Positions 18,709-29,227 of a DNA stretch of 64,000 nucleotides are shown piece by piece (within the stretch, counting starts at the first letter, position 1; the number at the start of each line of letters is the position of its first letter). The stretch is taken from NCBI GenBank assembly GCA_022117465.1, contig JAHCGZ010000003.1, forward strand, positions 62,001-126,000, read 5' to 3'. A program made the position numbers and the translations under genes. The stretch is from Candidatus Nitrosopumilus limneticus (GTDB lineage: Archaea; Thermoproteota; Nitrososphaeria; Nitrososphaerales; Nitrosopumilaceae). The notes beneath the pieces are model-generated. The model was not told the DNA's origin, ran no database searches, and worked only from the letters and a program-made list of their open reading frames with translations.

Positions 18709-20169
18709 TTGCCATATAAAGTCAGCCAGGGAAAAGCAGTTCAAGTAACACATTCCCCTGACGAGGTATTTGCAAGAATTCAAAATGAAGGAATTCAATT
18801 TATCGATTTACAATTTACAGGTCTTACAGGTCATTTTCATCATACTACAATTTCTGCAAATACGTTTACACCAGAACAAATGAGAGATGGATTACCAAAA
18901 TTAGACGGTTCATCAATTGTAGGTTTTACCACAGTTGATGATTCAGATTTATTGTTAAAACCAGATCCAAATACATTTGCAATTATTCCATGGATGACTG
19001 AGAATAAAACAGCCAGACTTCTTTGTGATATTTATTGGGGTGAAGATAGAGGAAGATTATCTAGAGATCCTAGAGGCATTTCCCAAAAGGCTGAAGAATA
19101 TATCAAAACACAAGGATTTGATTTTAGTAATTGGGGTCCTGAAGTAGAATTTTTTGTTTTTGATAAAGTTCATTGGGATGTTTTAACACCGTATAAGGGA
19201 CAATCGTATTCAATTGAATCAAAAGAAGCACCATGGAGTACTGATGGAACTGGATATCCAATGGGATTACAAGAAGGATACTATCCTTCAACACCTTCAG
19301 ATACTCTGACACCGTATAGAAATGAATGTGTAAATATTCTTAGTAATAGTTTTGGAATTTTATGTGACAATCATCATCACGAAGTTGCAACTGCTGGACA
19401 ATGTGAAATTGATATTATGTATGATCAAATGACAAATGCTGCAGATGCTGCACAAACTTACAAATATGTAATTAAAAATGTGGCACAAAAATATGGAAAA
19501 GTAGCAACTTGTATGCCTAAACCAATTGCAATGGATGCGGGTTCAGGAATGCATGTTAATGTCAGTTTATGGAAAGGAAAGGAAAATGCATTTTATGATC
19601 CTGATGATGAAATTGAATTAAGTCAAATTGGTAGATATTTCTGTGGTGGAATAATTAATCATGCAAAAGCATTATCTGCAATTTGTAATCCTACTACAAA
19701 TTCATATCATAGATTAGTACCAGGATATGAAGCTCCTGCATACATTGCATGGAGTTCAGGAAATCGCTCTGCAATTGTTAGAGTACCTAAACATTTGAAA
19801 GGCAAACAATATTCTAGATTAAAAAGATTAGAATTCAGAGCACCTGATCCTTCATCAAATCCATATCTTGTATTTGCAGCAGTTACAGCAGCAGGTATGG
19901 ATGGAGTCAAAAAGAAAATGGATCCTGGTGAACAAGTGCGTGATGATATATTCAAAATGACAAAATCAGACAGAGCTAAACATGGAATTGGAGTTCTTCC
20001 TAAAAGTCTTGGAGAGGCATTAGATGAATTAGAAAGTGATAGAAAATTCTTAAATCCAATTTATACTAATGATGTGATTGATAAAATTATTGAATTAGAA
20101 AGAAGAGATCAAAGAGAAATTTCAATTAGACCACATCCACATGAATTTTATCTATACTTTGATGTTTAG
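18709..20169 (+). CDS. glnA: glutamine synthetase type I
   Basis: GSGMHVNVSLWK, NPTTNSYHRLVPGYEAP, KRLEFRAPDPSSNPYL. Confidence 0.97.
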   Translation: MPYKVSQGKAVQVTHSPDEVFARIQNEGIQFIDLQFTGLTGHFHHTTISANTFTPEQMRDGLPKLDGSSIVGFTTVDDSDLLLKPDPNTFAIIPWMTENKTARLLCDIYWGEDRGRLSRDPRGISQKAEEYIKTQGFDFSNWGPEVEFFVFDKVHWDVLTPYKGQSYSIESKEAPWSTDGTGYPMGLQEGYYPSTPSDTLTPYRNECVNILSNSFGILCDNHHHEVATAGQCEIDIMYDQMTNAADAAQTYKYVIKNVAQKYGKVATCMPKPIAMDAGSGMHVNVSLWKGKENAFYDPDDEIELSQIGRYFCGGIINHAKALSAICNPTTNSYHRLVPGYEAPAYIAWSSGNRSAIVRVPKHLKGKQYSRLKRLEFRAPDPSSNPYLVFAAVTAAGMDGVKKKMDPGEQVRDDIFKMTKSDRAKHGIGVLPKSLGEALDELESDRKFLNPIYTNDVIDKIIELERRDQREISIRPHPHEFYLYFDV

Positions 20170-20444
20170 ATAGCTCCAATTAGTCGATAAATAAAATATG
20201 TTGAAATTCCAATTAAAGTAAATCCAACTCCAAAAAATATCTCCTTTCTTTTTTGAGATGTAGTAGATCTGTATAATAAAACACCACCTGCTAGACCTAA
20301 AAATAATACCAAAATTCCAGAAATTACAGAATCAAAACTAGTATTAGTAATCAATGGATGAAAAAATCCAGAAAGAAGTGCAAAAAAGATAATTAAATAA
20401 CCATATTTGAAACTTGAAAGTGCTTTAGATGAAATATTACTCAT
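20166..20444 (-). CDS. hypothetical membrane protein
   Basis: 92 aa with three hydrophobic segments. Confidence 0.65.
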   Translation of the reverse strand: MSNISSKALSSFKYGYLIIFFALLSGFFHPLITNTSFDSVISGILVLFLGLAGGVLLYRSTTSQKRKEIFFGVGFTLIGISTYFIYRLIGAI

Positions 20445-20505
20445 TATGATTCGGTGTTATATTTATCAAATAAACTTTTGATAGGAAAAACTTTTTGAAA
20501 TAATC

Positions 20506-22224
20506 TTACATCATTCCGCCCATATCAGGCATTCCACCCATTCCACCCATTCCAGGTGGCATTCCACCCATTCCAGGTGGCATTCCTCCTTCTCCACCGC
20601 CTCCACCACCACGAGAACCTTGGGTAGCGATTACATCGTCTATTCTAAGAAGCATACATGCTGCTTCAGATGATGCTGAAACAATTTGAAGTTTAACTGC
20701 AAGTGGTTCAATAATATCACTTGATTTCATATTTGCAATTTTTCCTTTCATCACATCTATTCCAGTCCATTTTTCACCTTTTTGTTGTTTAGCTCGAAGA
20801 ATTGTAAGAGTGTCAATTGGATCCATACCAGCATTTTCTGCAAGTATTAATGGTATTGATTCTAAAGCATCTGCAAATTTCTCTGCAGCTAATTGTTCTC
20901 TACCGTCTAATGTTTTTGCCCAACTTCGAAGTTTTGTTGAAGCATATGTTTCAGGAGCACCTCCTCCTGCAACAATTTGTGGTTTTTCAATTACATCTTT
21001 TACTACCATTAATGAGTCATGAATAGAGCGTTCAACTTCATCGACTACTCTTTGTGAACCTCCGCGTAAAAGTAAAGTTACTGATTTAGGATGTTTACAG
21101 CCTTCAATGAATACCCATTTGTCTTCTTCAATTTTTCTTTCTTCAACAATTTGTGCACTTCCTAAATCTTTTTCAAATAAATCATCAAGATTTGTAACAA
21201 TTCTAGCACCTGTTGCTTTTGCAAGTTTAGTAAGATCACTTTCTTTAATTCTTCTAACTGCGATGATTCCTGCTTTAGCTAAATAGTGTTGTGCCATGTC
21301 ATCAAGTCCTTTTTGACATAATACTACATTTGCACCAGAACCAATAACTTTGTCAACCATGTTCTTTAGCATTCTATTTTCTTCATCTAAAAATGATTTT
21401 AGTTGTTGAGGATTTGAAATGTTAATTTTTGCATCAGTTTCAGTTTTACTAATTTCTAATGCAGTGTTAATTAATGCAATTTTTGCATCAGTAATTGTTC
21501 TAGGCATACCTCCATGAACAATTTCTTTGTCAAGAACAATGCCCTGAATAATAGTAGAATCTTTAATGGAACCTCCAGCTTTCTTTTCTACTTTAATGTC
21601 ATCAATATCAACAATATATTTCTCGCCTTCTTTTTCAGAAATAGCAGTTACAGCTTTAACAACTATTTCTGCAAGTAAATCAGAATCTTTTCTTACTAGT
21701 TTAGTCTGCATTGAAGTTTTTGCAATTTTTGTTAGCATGATTTTATCAACTGGAGAAACTGTATCTGCAATTTCTTCAAGGAATTCTTTAGTTTTTCTTG
21801 CTGCTTTTTTATATCCATCAACAATTATTGTTGGGTGTACATCTTGATCAATTAAAAATTCGGCATGTTCAAGTAATGCACCAGCTAAAATAACAGCTGA
21901 AGTTGTTCCATCACCTACTTCATTGTCAGTAGTTTTAGCAATTTCAACTAGCATTTTTGCTGCTGGGTGTTGTACATCAATTTCTTTTAAAATTGTAGCA
22001 CCATCATTTGTAATTGTAACGTCACCTAATGAGTCAACGAGCATTTTATCCATTCCTCGTGGACCTAAACTGGTATGAACAATCTCAGCAATAATTTTGG
22101 CAGCTGCAATATTGTTTTTTGTAGCCTCTCTACCTTTTCTTTCTGTACCGCCTTCTTTAAGCAATACAACAGGCATTGTTCCTTTTGAAGTTGCTTGCAT
22201 ACCCATAGTAATCAAACCCCCCAA
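20506..22224 (-). CDS. thsA: thermosome (group II chaperonin) subunit
   Basis: [47 protein letters not shown]-terminal GGM repeat; true start probably at a downstream Met. Confidence 0.96.
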   Translation of the reverse strand: MGGLITMGMQATSKGTMPVVLLKEGGTERKGREATKNNIAAAKIIAEIVHTSLGPRGMDKMLVDSLGDVTITNDGATILKEIDVQHPAAKMLVEIAKTTDNEVGDGTTSAVILAGALLEHAEFLIDQDVHPTIIVDGYKKAARKTKEFLEEIADTVSPVDKIMLTKIAKTSMQTKLVRKDSDLLAEIVVKAVTAISEKEGEKYIVDIDDIKVEKKAGGSIKDSTIIQGIVLDKEIVHGGMPRTITDAKIALINTALEISKTETDAKINISNPQQLKSFLDEENRMLKNMVDKVIGSGANVVLCQKGLDDMAQHYLAKAGIIAVRRIKESDLTKLAKATGARIVTNLDDLFEKDLGSAQIVEERKIEEDKWVFIEGCKHPKSVTLLLRGGSQRVVDEVERSIHDSLMVVKDVIEKPQIVAGGGAPETYASTKLRSWAKTLDGREQLAAEKFADALESIPLILAENAGMDPIDTLTILRAKQQKGEKWTGIDVMKGKIANMKSSDIIEPLAVKLQIVSASSEAACMLLRIDDVIATQGSRGGGGGGEGGMPPGMGGMPPGMGGMGGMPDMGGMM

Positions 22225-22307
22225 TTCCCTTTTTATACCTTCCAGATCAGAATTTTAAAAATAATTGATATCGGTGTTTTTAAATTGGGAAAAAAAAATT
22301 ACAAAAC

Positions 22308-23630
22308 ATGGTCAAATCCCAAAATAAGGAATCTTACAATAAAATATTTACAAACTTAAAAGAGCATCATAAATGGTTTGAAAATTCTATACCACTAATT
22401 GCCAGTGAAAACATTACAAGCCCAGCAGTTAGAGAAGCAATTATTTCTGATTTTGGTAATAGGTATGCTGAAGGCTGGCCTGGAGAAAGAGTCTATGCAG
22501 GATGTATCTACATTGATGAAGTAGAATTTGAGTGTATGAAATTAGCTAAAAAATTATACAAAGTAAAATTTGCTGATGTAAGACCAATTTCTGGGGTGGT
22601 GGCAAATTTAGTAGTATACTCTGCTTATTCAAATCCAGGTGATGTAATGATAGCACCATCTATTCCCGCAGGTGGTCATATTTCACACGGTAAGAAAGAA
22701 CATTCTGGAACAGCTGGATTAGTTCATGGATTAGAAATTGAATTTTATCCATTTAATGCCGAAGAAATGACAATTGATGTTGATAAAACTAAAGATAAAG
22801 TAAAAGAATTAGAAAAAATCAACCGCCTCCCAAAAATGGCAATGTTTGGAGGTTCATTGTTTTTATTTCCACACCCATTAAAGGAATTATCAGATTTTCT
22901 TAAAACATATAATATTCATATTAATTATGATGCAGCTCATGTTGCAGGATTAATTGCAGGTGGTAAATTCCAAGACCCAATGCGAGAAGGTGCAGATACA
23001 ATGACAATGAGTACTCATAAAACATTGTTTGGTCCCCAAGGAGGATTGGTATTGGGTTCTGAAGAACATGAAGAGCCAATTAAAAAAGCAACATTTCCTG
23101 GATTGACTAGTAGTCACCATATTAACAATATGGCAGGAAAAGCTGTAGCATTTGCAGAAGCATTGGAATTTGGAAAAGAATACGCTTCTCAAATAATTAA
23201 AAATGCTAAATCTTTTGCAGAATCACTAAACGATATGGGATTTAAAGTACTAGGAGAAAGTAGAGGATTCACGCAATCACATCAAGTTGCAGTTAATGTT
23301 TTGGATTATTCTGATGGAGGTAAAGTTGAAGCTGAATTAGAAAAAGCCAACATAATTGTAAACAGACAACTTATTCCTGGAGATATTAAAGCTGGAAGAA
23401 ATTATTTCCATCCAGGTGGTATTAGATTAGGTGTATCTGAAATTACAAGATTAGGAATGAAAGAAAATGAGATGAATGAAATTGCCTCATTTATCAAACA
23501 AATTATTATTGAGAAAAAGGATCCAAAGAAAGTTCTTCCAAAAGTAAAATCTTGGAGAAAAGATTATCAAAAAGTCAAATATTGTTTCGACAATAAACTT
23601 GGTGCCTACGAATACGTCAAATTAAGATAA
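22308..23630 (+). CDS. glyA: serine hydroxymethyltransferase
   Basis: PLIASENITSPAVREA, NRYAEGWPGERVYAG, MSTHKTLFGPQGG. Confidence 0.96.
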   Translation: MVKSQNKESYNKIFTNLKEHHKWFENSIPLIASENITSPAVREAIISDFGNRYAEGWPGERVYAGCIYIDEVEFECMKLAKKLYKVKFADVRPISGVVANLVVYSAYSNPGDVMIAPSIPAGGHISHGKKEHSGTAGLVHGLEIEFYPFNAEEMTIDVDKTKDKVKELEKINRLPKMAMFGGSLFLFPHPLKELSDFLKTYNIHINYDAAHVAGLIAGGKFQDPMREGADTMTMSTHKTLFGPQGGLVLGSEEHEEPIKKATFPGLTSSHHINNMAGKAVAFAEALEFGKEYASQIIKNAKSFAESLNDMGFKVLGESRGFTQSHQVAVNVLDYSDGGKVEAELEKANIIVNRQLIPGDIKAGRNYFHPGGIRLGVSEITRLGMKENEMNEIASFIKQIIIEKKDPKKVLPKVKSWRKDYQKVKYCFDNKLGAYEYVKLR

Positions 23631-23632
23631 TT

Positions 23633-26600
23633 TCATGCATAGTCTGTAAGTAGTGATTGATCCCCTTGACTTTTACCAAAAACTAATTCAATTTCATCAG
23701 ATAAAGCATAAATTCGTCCGCGCTGATATTCACCAACATTATATTTGTCAACGAGTCTTTTTGCAAGTTTTAGATATTTTTCAACTGAACCTCTAGTAAT
23801 CGTAGCAATTAATTTGTGGCCACAAACACATGTTTGAATCAGAGGTATTCGACGATATGATTTTCCACATGCAGTACATCTAAAACTTTGTTTTGCATAT
23901 GCTCTAAGATTTCCCATTATATCGGGAATAAGATGTGTTGAAATTACATTTGAAACCAGTTCAGATGGATTCACTACATCAATTAATTCAGCATTTCTAA
24001 CTTGCATATCAAATTTATCAAGCATAGAACCTAATGTTGAATATGCACTTCGAGATTTGGAAGTTGTTAATGATGAAGTTAAATGAGTAAAATGATAATC
24101 ATAAAATTGTCTTTTAGTGTCCAATCTTGATTTAATAATTTCAACTGAAGTAACATCTGAGGCTTTACTTTGTTGAATTGTAGATTCAAAAAATTCTAGA
24201 GGAAGTATTTTTGTTACTTCAAGATTATGTGCCTGAGGTTGAGATTCGTGTGGTAAAACAAGAGGTTGAATTAGTAATGGAGCGTCCATTAATCCTCCTA
24301 TTTTATCAGAAAGAAATTGTCGTGAGAAATTAAGTAAGCTGTCCATGAGTAGCATTATTGAATCAGCATCTCCATCAGCATCACGTCGTTTTGCTGAATG
24401 CCAATTTGGCGTACCAAAACAAACATGTGTTTCAGTGTATCCAATAATTCTGCCTACAATTCCAACAGAAGTATGAGGTGCTAAACCAATTATCAGATGA
24501 CCAATTAATTCTTCTATATTATTTACATTGTAAAATGATGATTTACCATAAAATTTTACTAATAATGTATCAATGTATTTGCAAGTAGAAACTAAATATT
24601 TTCCACTTTCATTTGGAATTATAACATCTTGTATTCTAAGCTCAATAGTTTGATCAATATTTTCAATTGGTTTTCCATCGATATCATGTGAATAACCTAA
24701 TTCCTTTAATTTTTCAATTGAAGTACCTATCCATGACGGTTTGAATTGAGTTAAAGGAGAATTTGTTGCATCAAATCGAATAGTTCCATCTTTGAATGTA
24801 GTTAAACCATAATTTTGGCGCACAAGTCCCTTTTCAAGAGGCTCTGCAATTTTATCTTCACTGATTAATTCTTTGACACCTTTGAAAGGTTCTTTTGCGC
24901 GAAGACCCATTTTTTCTTGAGCTAATAGTAGTCGTGATTTTAATGGGAATTCTTTATGAGAATGTGCTGGAGCTTTTCGTTTACATTTTTCACAAAATTG
25001 TTCTGTTAATACATCCCTACAATTATTACATCTGAAAAAAATTGTTGTTTTTTCACCACATTTAGAACATTTAATCCCAATAGATGGTTCATTACATTTT
25101 AAGCAGTGTCTGTTGTAAATATTTGTAAAAAAGTGCTCATTTTGGGATGCTTTGAGAAGATCTCTTGTTGGACCACCTTTGTCAGAAGTTGGAAATAATA
25201 CATGCGTAGGAGGCTTCATTTGTCGAGGAGCTGCTTTTTCAGGTCTTCCAATTCTAACTCCAATTGAAGTAGAAAATTTATTATTAATTTTAATTTTTGA
25301 TGAATTTGTTAAAATTTGAGGAACGGATAAACCGTTGATAATTGGTTTTGTTACAAATAATAAATTGAAGAAAACTTTTGCTTCATCATTTTCTAAAACA
25401 ATAATTTGATCTTCAACTTTATGTGGCGTCCCTAATTTCTCTAGAATTTTTTTAATTTCAATTGAATATTCAATTTTATTTTCATTAAAATTTCTTGGTT
25501 GTAAAAGTTGAAGTAGTTCTTCTATTGAAATTTTATCCCAATAATATAGATAATGAGGATGTAATGAAAAGTGAAAATCAATTGAAATTTTTAATGCTTC
25601 TTCAATAGAGGGTAATTTTGTTAAGAATTGCTCTAGATATTTATTTTTAGGCTCAGAATTTGAAATAATTTGTTTTAGTTGTTCTATCCAAATTTCTTCA
25701 ACATATCCTGAAGGAATTAGTTGAGCATTGTTTTCAAGAAAATCTCCAAATGTAATTAGTATATCCCCAAGATGCAGAATTTTTTCAATTTTATTTTTAA
25801 TTTTTATCCCATGTTCAACATCTTTAATTTTTACAACATCTCCATTTTGAAGGCGCACTATTGGGGTTTCAATAGAATCAACAAATGCTACAGTTGCTCC
25901 TTTTCCTGGAATATCAATTTTGACTTGTGTGCCAACTGCTATAGTATGATCTAAAATTTCAGCAACAACTGGATGAAATCCTACTGCCGCAAAACCAGTA
26001 TTACATGCTCTTCCATATCTAAGACGAAACCCACCCAATTTGTTAGGCATAGATAATACAGATCTACCTGTAATTACCTCACGCATTCTTTTTGCTGCTG
26101 CATCTTCCTCATTATCACCTGTTTGAACTGCACCTTTAAGATCATTAAGCCACTCCCAGCCATCTAATTTGTACATGTCAATTCTTTGTAGTAATTTTTT
26201 TGATCTTCCAATTAATCCGTCATTTAGTACACGTAAAGCTCCTCCTCTAACTCTATCAGTTTTGATTCGAGTCATTCCTTTATGATTTACAACTTCATAT
26301 GGATCAGTATCAACACCAGCTAATTCAACTGGAAGATTTGAAATTACATGTTCAATATCTTCATCCAAAATATGAAATTGAAAGCTACTAGCTTCTCTTT
26401 CATAAATTCGTAATTCTTCAATAAATCTACCTGTCTCATCATCAAAAGAGTTAGCCTGAAATTTAGATAATCCTGTTATTTTTCTAACATGATCTGCAAT
26501 TAACAAAGTAACTGCAGATTCTGTACCGCCTGCTGAACGCATAGGTCCTGCAATTGAAACTGATAGATAATCAGTTCCATCCTTGTTTTTCTTTATTTTG

Positions 26601-27010
26601 ACTTCACTAATTCCTTGTAAAGGTGCAATTGTAACACCTTCAGTAATTATTGCTAACCCTACACGTACTGCAAGATCTAATTTATCTTCTAATGAAGCAT
26701 TAGGTAAAGAATATTTTCCTAAAGCAATATCTTCTGCTAAAATTAATGCAGAACGTTCTTTACCATTAATTTTTAAAATTTCTCTTAGAGGAGCCGCAAT
26801 ATCAATTTCGTGCATTTTAGCTACTCGATCTGCTAAATCAAATGCAATTTTAGGCTCAATAATTCCTGAGGAGTCTACTAATGTAGATTTTGCTAATGCA
26901 GCATGCTCAAAAATAGAATATGTTTCAGTTGAGAGGTTTGAATAATAATTTAGGTAATAATCTGGCATCTCAATACCACGAATTCTAGAAATTGCATCGT
27001 TTTCAGCCAT
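23633..27010 (-). CDS. polC: DNA polymerase D large subunit DP2
   Basis: 1125 aa; VSIAGPMRSAGGTESAVTLL, NTGFAAVGFHPVVAEILDHTIAVGTQ, HSAKRRDADGDADSIMLLMD, C-terminal zinc finger; no intein. Confidence 0.96.
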   Translation of the reverse strand: MAENDAISRIRGIEMPDYYLNYYSNLSTETYSIFEHAALAKSTLVDSSGIIEPKIAFDLADRVAKMHEIDIAAPLREILKINGKERSALILAEDIALGKYSLPNASLEDKLDLAVRVGLAIITEGVTIAPLQGISEVKIKKNKDGTDYLSVSIAGPMRSAGGTESAVTLLIADHVRKITGLSKFQANSFDDETGRFIEELRIYEREASSFQFHILDEDIEHVISNLPVELAGVDTDPYEVVNHKGMTRIKTDRVRGGALRVLNDGLIGRSKKLLQRIDMYKLDGWEWLNDLKGAVQTGDNEEDAAAKRMREVITGRSVLSMPNKLGGFRLRYGRACNTGFAAVGFHPVVAEILDHTIAVGTQVKIDIPGKGATVAFVDSIETPIVRLQNGDVVKIKDVEHGIKIKNKIEKILHLGDILITFGDFLENNAQLIPSGYVEEIWIEQLKQIISNSEPKNKYLEQFLTKLPSIEEALKISIDFHFSLHPHYLYYWDKISIEELLQLLQPRNFNENKIEYSIEIKKILEKLGTPHKVEDQIIVLENDEAKVFFNLLFVTKPIINGLSVPQILTNSSKIKINNKFSTSIGVRIGRPEKAAPRQMKPPTHVLFPTSDKGGPTRDLLKASQNEHFFTNIYNRHCLKCNEPSIGIKCSKCGEKTTIFFRCNNCRDVLTEQFCEKCKRKAPAHSHKEFPLKSRLLLAQEKMGLRAKEPFKGVKELISEDKIAEPLEKGLVRQNYGLTTFKDGTIRFDATNSPLTQFKPSWIGTSIEKLKELGYSHDIDGKPIENIDQTIELRIQDVIIPNESGKYLVSTCKYIDTLLVKFYGKSSFYNVNNIEELIGHLIIGLAPHTSVGIVGRIIGYTETHVCFGTPNWHSAKRRDADGDADSIMLLMDSLLNFSRQFLSDKIGGLMDAPLLIQPLVLPHESQPQAHNLEVTKILPLEFFESTIQQSKASDVTSVEIIKSRLDTKRQFYDYHFTHLTSSLTTSKSRSAYSTLGSMLDKFDMQVRNAELIDVVNPSELVSNVISTHLIPDIMGNLRAYAKQSFRCTACGKSYRRIPLIQTCVCGHKLIATITRGSVEKYLKLAKRLVDKYNVGEYQRGRIYALSDEIELVFGKSQGDQSLLTDYA

Positions 27011-27022
27011 AATAGAACAGTA

Positions 27023-27772
27023 TTACTTGCTTCTTTGAATTGCTTTTGCTATTTCTTCTAATTTTGTAAGACTACCACCTTTTTCAAGAAACGTCCCAAT
27101 AACTAATGCATCTGCACCAGCTTTAGCTAAATTTTCTGCAGTTTCAACTTCTTTGATACCACCACCAACTATTATGAATCCATTAAATGCATGTCTGACT
27201 GTTTTTACCATTTCAGGAGTCACAGTAGATTTTGCACCAGAACCTGCTTCTAAATATACAAATCTCATTCCAAGAAGTTGTGCTGCCAATGAATAAGCTG
27301 CAGCAATTTTTGGTTTTTCAAATGGAATTCCCCTTGCAGAACCAACAAACCAAGCAGACGTCCCATCTCCTATCACTAAGTAAGCAGTTGGTAATGCTTC
27401 TAAACCAAATTTAGCCACACTTGGTGCAGCTAATGCTTGTGCTTGAGTAATAAAATAAGGATTTTCGGAGTTCATTAAAGAGCTAAATAAGATAGCATCA
27501 GCATCAGGTACAACACCTGTAACATTCCCAGGAAAGAGAATAATTGGAATTTGAATATTTTGTTTAATGCCTTTAACAACTTTAGACATCTCAATTTGAT
27601 CATTTGCAGATGAACCTCCTACTAAGATAGCAGAAGCGCCTATTTTTTCAACATCTTGGGCAAGCTTACTTGACGCCTGTAAATTTGAAACCTCAGAATC
27701 AATTAAGACAAATAGTAATGTATTTTTTTTTTCTAATTCAGATTTTAGAAACGATTCTACTTTTCCAGTCAT
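27023..27772 (-). CDS. geranylgeranylglyceryl phosphate synthase
   Basis: ILFPGNVTGVVPDADAILFSSLMNSENPYFI; YLEAGSGA; IVGGGIKEVETA; ADALVIGTFLE. Confidence 0.93.
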   Translation of the reverse strand: MTGKVESFLKSELEKKNTLLFVLIDSEVSNLQASSKLAQDVEKIGASAILVGGSSANDQIEMSKVVKGIKQNIQIPIILFPGNVTGVVPDADAILFSSLMNSENPYFITQAQALAAPSVAKFGLEALPTAYLVIGDGTSAWFVGSARGIPFEKPKIAAAYSLAAQLLGMRFVYLEAGSGAKSTVTPEMVKTVRHAFNGFIIVGGGIKEVETAENLAKAGADALVIGTFLEKGGSLTKLEEIAKAIQRSK

Positions 27773-27837
27773 AATTATGCTTTGTACATGACACTTTAAA
27801 GTTTAATTGGAGTGGGGTATACAGTATTGTATAGCTA

Positions 27838-28199
27838 TGACAGAATCTAAAGAATCCAATTTTAACAACATTATTAGTAAAATTATCAAAAAATCACTAT
27901 TTACAGAGCGACAAATTGAAATAATTTTAAATCAAAAGAATCTTCTAGAATCAAGTTTTCCAATATCTAAAGGAGCGTATTATAGGCAAGTAAGTCAATC
28001 TAGAGAGAAATTAATTGCATTATTCTATTCAATCATACTTTTACGTGGTTTAGGCATACTTTTGCCTGATGATATTGACGTGATAGCAAAGCTTTCTGAA
28101 CAAATTAGTGTGATTAATCAAAGTGACATATTTCCTGAAAGAGAGGAAGAAGTGATTAGTGTAATAGAGAAATTAATCAGACAGGCATCAAATATGTGA
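27838..28199 (+). CDS. conserved hypothetical protein
   Basis: Open frame begins at 27807; ATG at 27838 (MTESKESNFNNIISKIIKKS) gives the more plausible start; HTH-like helices. Confidence 0.7.
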
Positions 28200-28320
28200 T
28201 TAATGTGATTAAGATAATGAATTATCAATTGTGATTATCAATAATGAGATTGTGATTGTTATTGTGAGATTGTTAATCTAAAGTGTGAAATAATATTGGT
28301 CAATCACAATAAATCACAAC
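28195..28320. promoter_or_regulatory. cluster of TGTGATT / AATCACA heptamers
   Basis: TGTGATT at 28195, 28204, 28230, 28251; AATCACA at 28302, 28312; variants TGTGAGA and TGTGAAA between. Confidence 0.55.
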
Positions 28321-28941
28321 ATGGGCATAGAAATTGTGATGTTAGTAGAAATTCCTGATCCTGAAGTGATTTTAGGAGTGATTTTAGCATTTTTGATAGG
28401 TCTGGGTGGTTTGTATCTATTCATTAAAGTACGTCCATTCATAAAATCTAGTAGTGATATTACTGATCCTACTCAGACAGAGCGCTTAGAGTATTATGAA
28501 AGACAGTTAATTGATATGAAAATACGCCTAGATGCATTAGAAATTCAGGGTGTAGTTGAAAGTCCTGTGGATTCTAATCTAGAATTAAAACAGTTTATGC
28601 AAAGATTGGTTGATAATAATCAAGAGTTTGACAAAGAAATTGAAGTGATAAAAGAGCCTAATATTGTTAAAAAACCTGTTTTTGTGCCTAATATTTCAAG
28701 TATTGAACATGTGAGCCCTACAAATTACGTGTTGCAGTTAATCACAAACAAATCTATGACATCACGTGATATACAAATCACAACAAAACGAAGTAGAGAA
28801 CATATTTCTAGATTGATGAAGAAATTATTTGAAAGTGGATTAGTTCAAAGGAACACACAAACAAAACCATATACATATTCAATTACTGAAAAAGGAAAAT
28901 CCAAAGTTGAATTAGATGTTGCATCTTCAGTTATTATGTAG
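28321..28941 (+). CDS. membrane-tethered winged-helix protein
   Basis: N-terminal TM (VILGVILAFLIGLGGLYLFI), coiled-coil, C-terminal wHTH SPTNYVLQLITNKSMTSRDIQITTKRSREHISRLMKKLFESGLVQRN. Confidence 0.8.
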   Translation: MGIEIVMLVEIPDPEVILGVILAFLIGLGGLYLFIKVRPFIKSSSDITDPTQTERLEYYERQLIDMKIRLDALEIQGVVESPVDSNLELKQFMQRLVDNNQEFDKEIEVIKEPNIVKKPVFVPNISSIEHVSPTNYVLQLITNKSMTSRDIQITTKRSREHISRLMKKLFESGLVQRNTQTKPYTYSITEKGKSKVELDVASSVIM

Positions 28942-28984
28942 ATAATTAAGAAAATTATCTCAAGATGAGTTGTTTGTAATTTTG

Positions 28985-29064
28985 TTGATTTTAGACTAAA
29001 ATCATTATTATTTATTAATATATTATTTTAATAAATTATATATATTATTAATTTATAATTAAAA
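28985..29064. other. AT-only/AT-extreme tract in putative origin region
   Basis: ttattatttattaatatattattttaataaattatatatattattaatttataattaaaat. Confidence 0.5.
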
Positions 29065-29065
29065 T

Positions 29066-29227
29066 ATGTCAGTACAGGAAAACGAAGTGTTGGTAAAGAT
29101 CACATCTGCAGGCACTATTTCGATACCAAAACAATTTAGAAAATTTATGGATATACAAAAGGGTGAATATGTAAAAATAATTCTTGGAAAAGATAGATTG
29201 ATAGTCAGAAAAGTAACTATAATTTGA
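29066..29227 (+). CDS. SpoVT/AbrB-like DNA-binding domain protein (53 aa)
   Basis: Hand translation MSVQENEVLVKITSAGTISIPKQFRKFMDIQKGEYVKIILGKDRLIVRKVTII*; AbrB/MazE swapped-hairpin pattern. Confidence 0.75.
   Translation: MSVQENEVLVKITSAGTISIPKQFRKFMDIQKGEYVKIILGKDRLIVRKVTII

Noticed and set aside
20506-20600. Short tandem repeats (cattccacccattccaggtgg)
   Set aside because: Explained by the Gly/Met-rich C-terminal GGM tail of the thermosome subunit, not a CRISPR or satellite
21566-21847. 93-aa plus-strand ORF inside thermosome gene
   Set aside because: Antisense of a conserved chaperonin reading frame; no independent support
26583-26945. 120-aa plus-strand ORF inside DP2
   Set aside because: Antisense shadow ORF of the strongly supported polC gene
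23633-27010. Possible intein in PolD DP2
   Set aside because: Conserved motifs are contiguous and total length is normal (1125 aa); no splicing blocks seen
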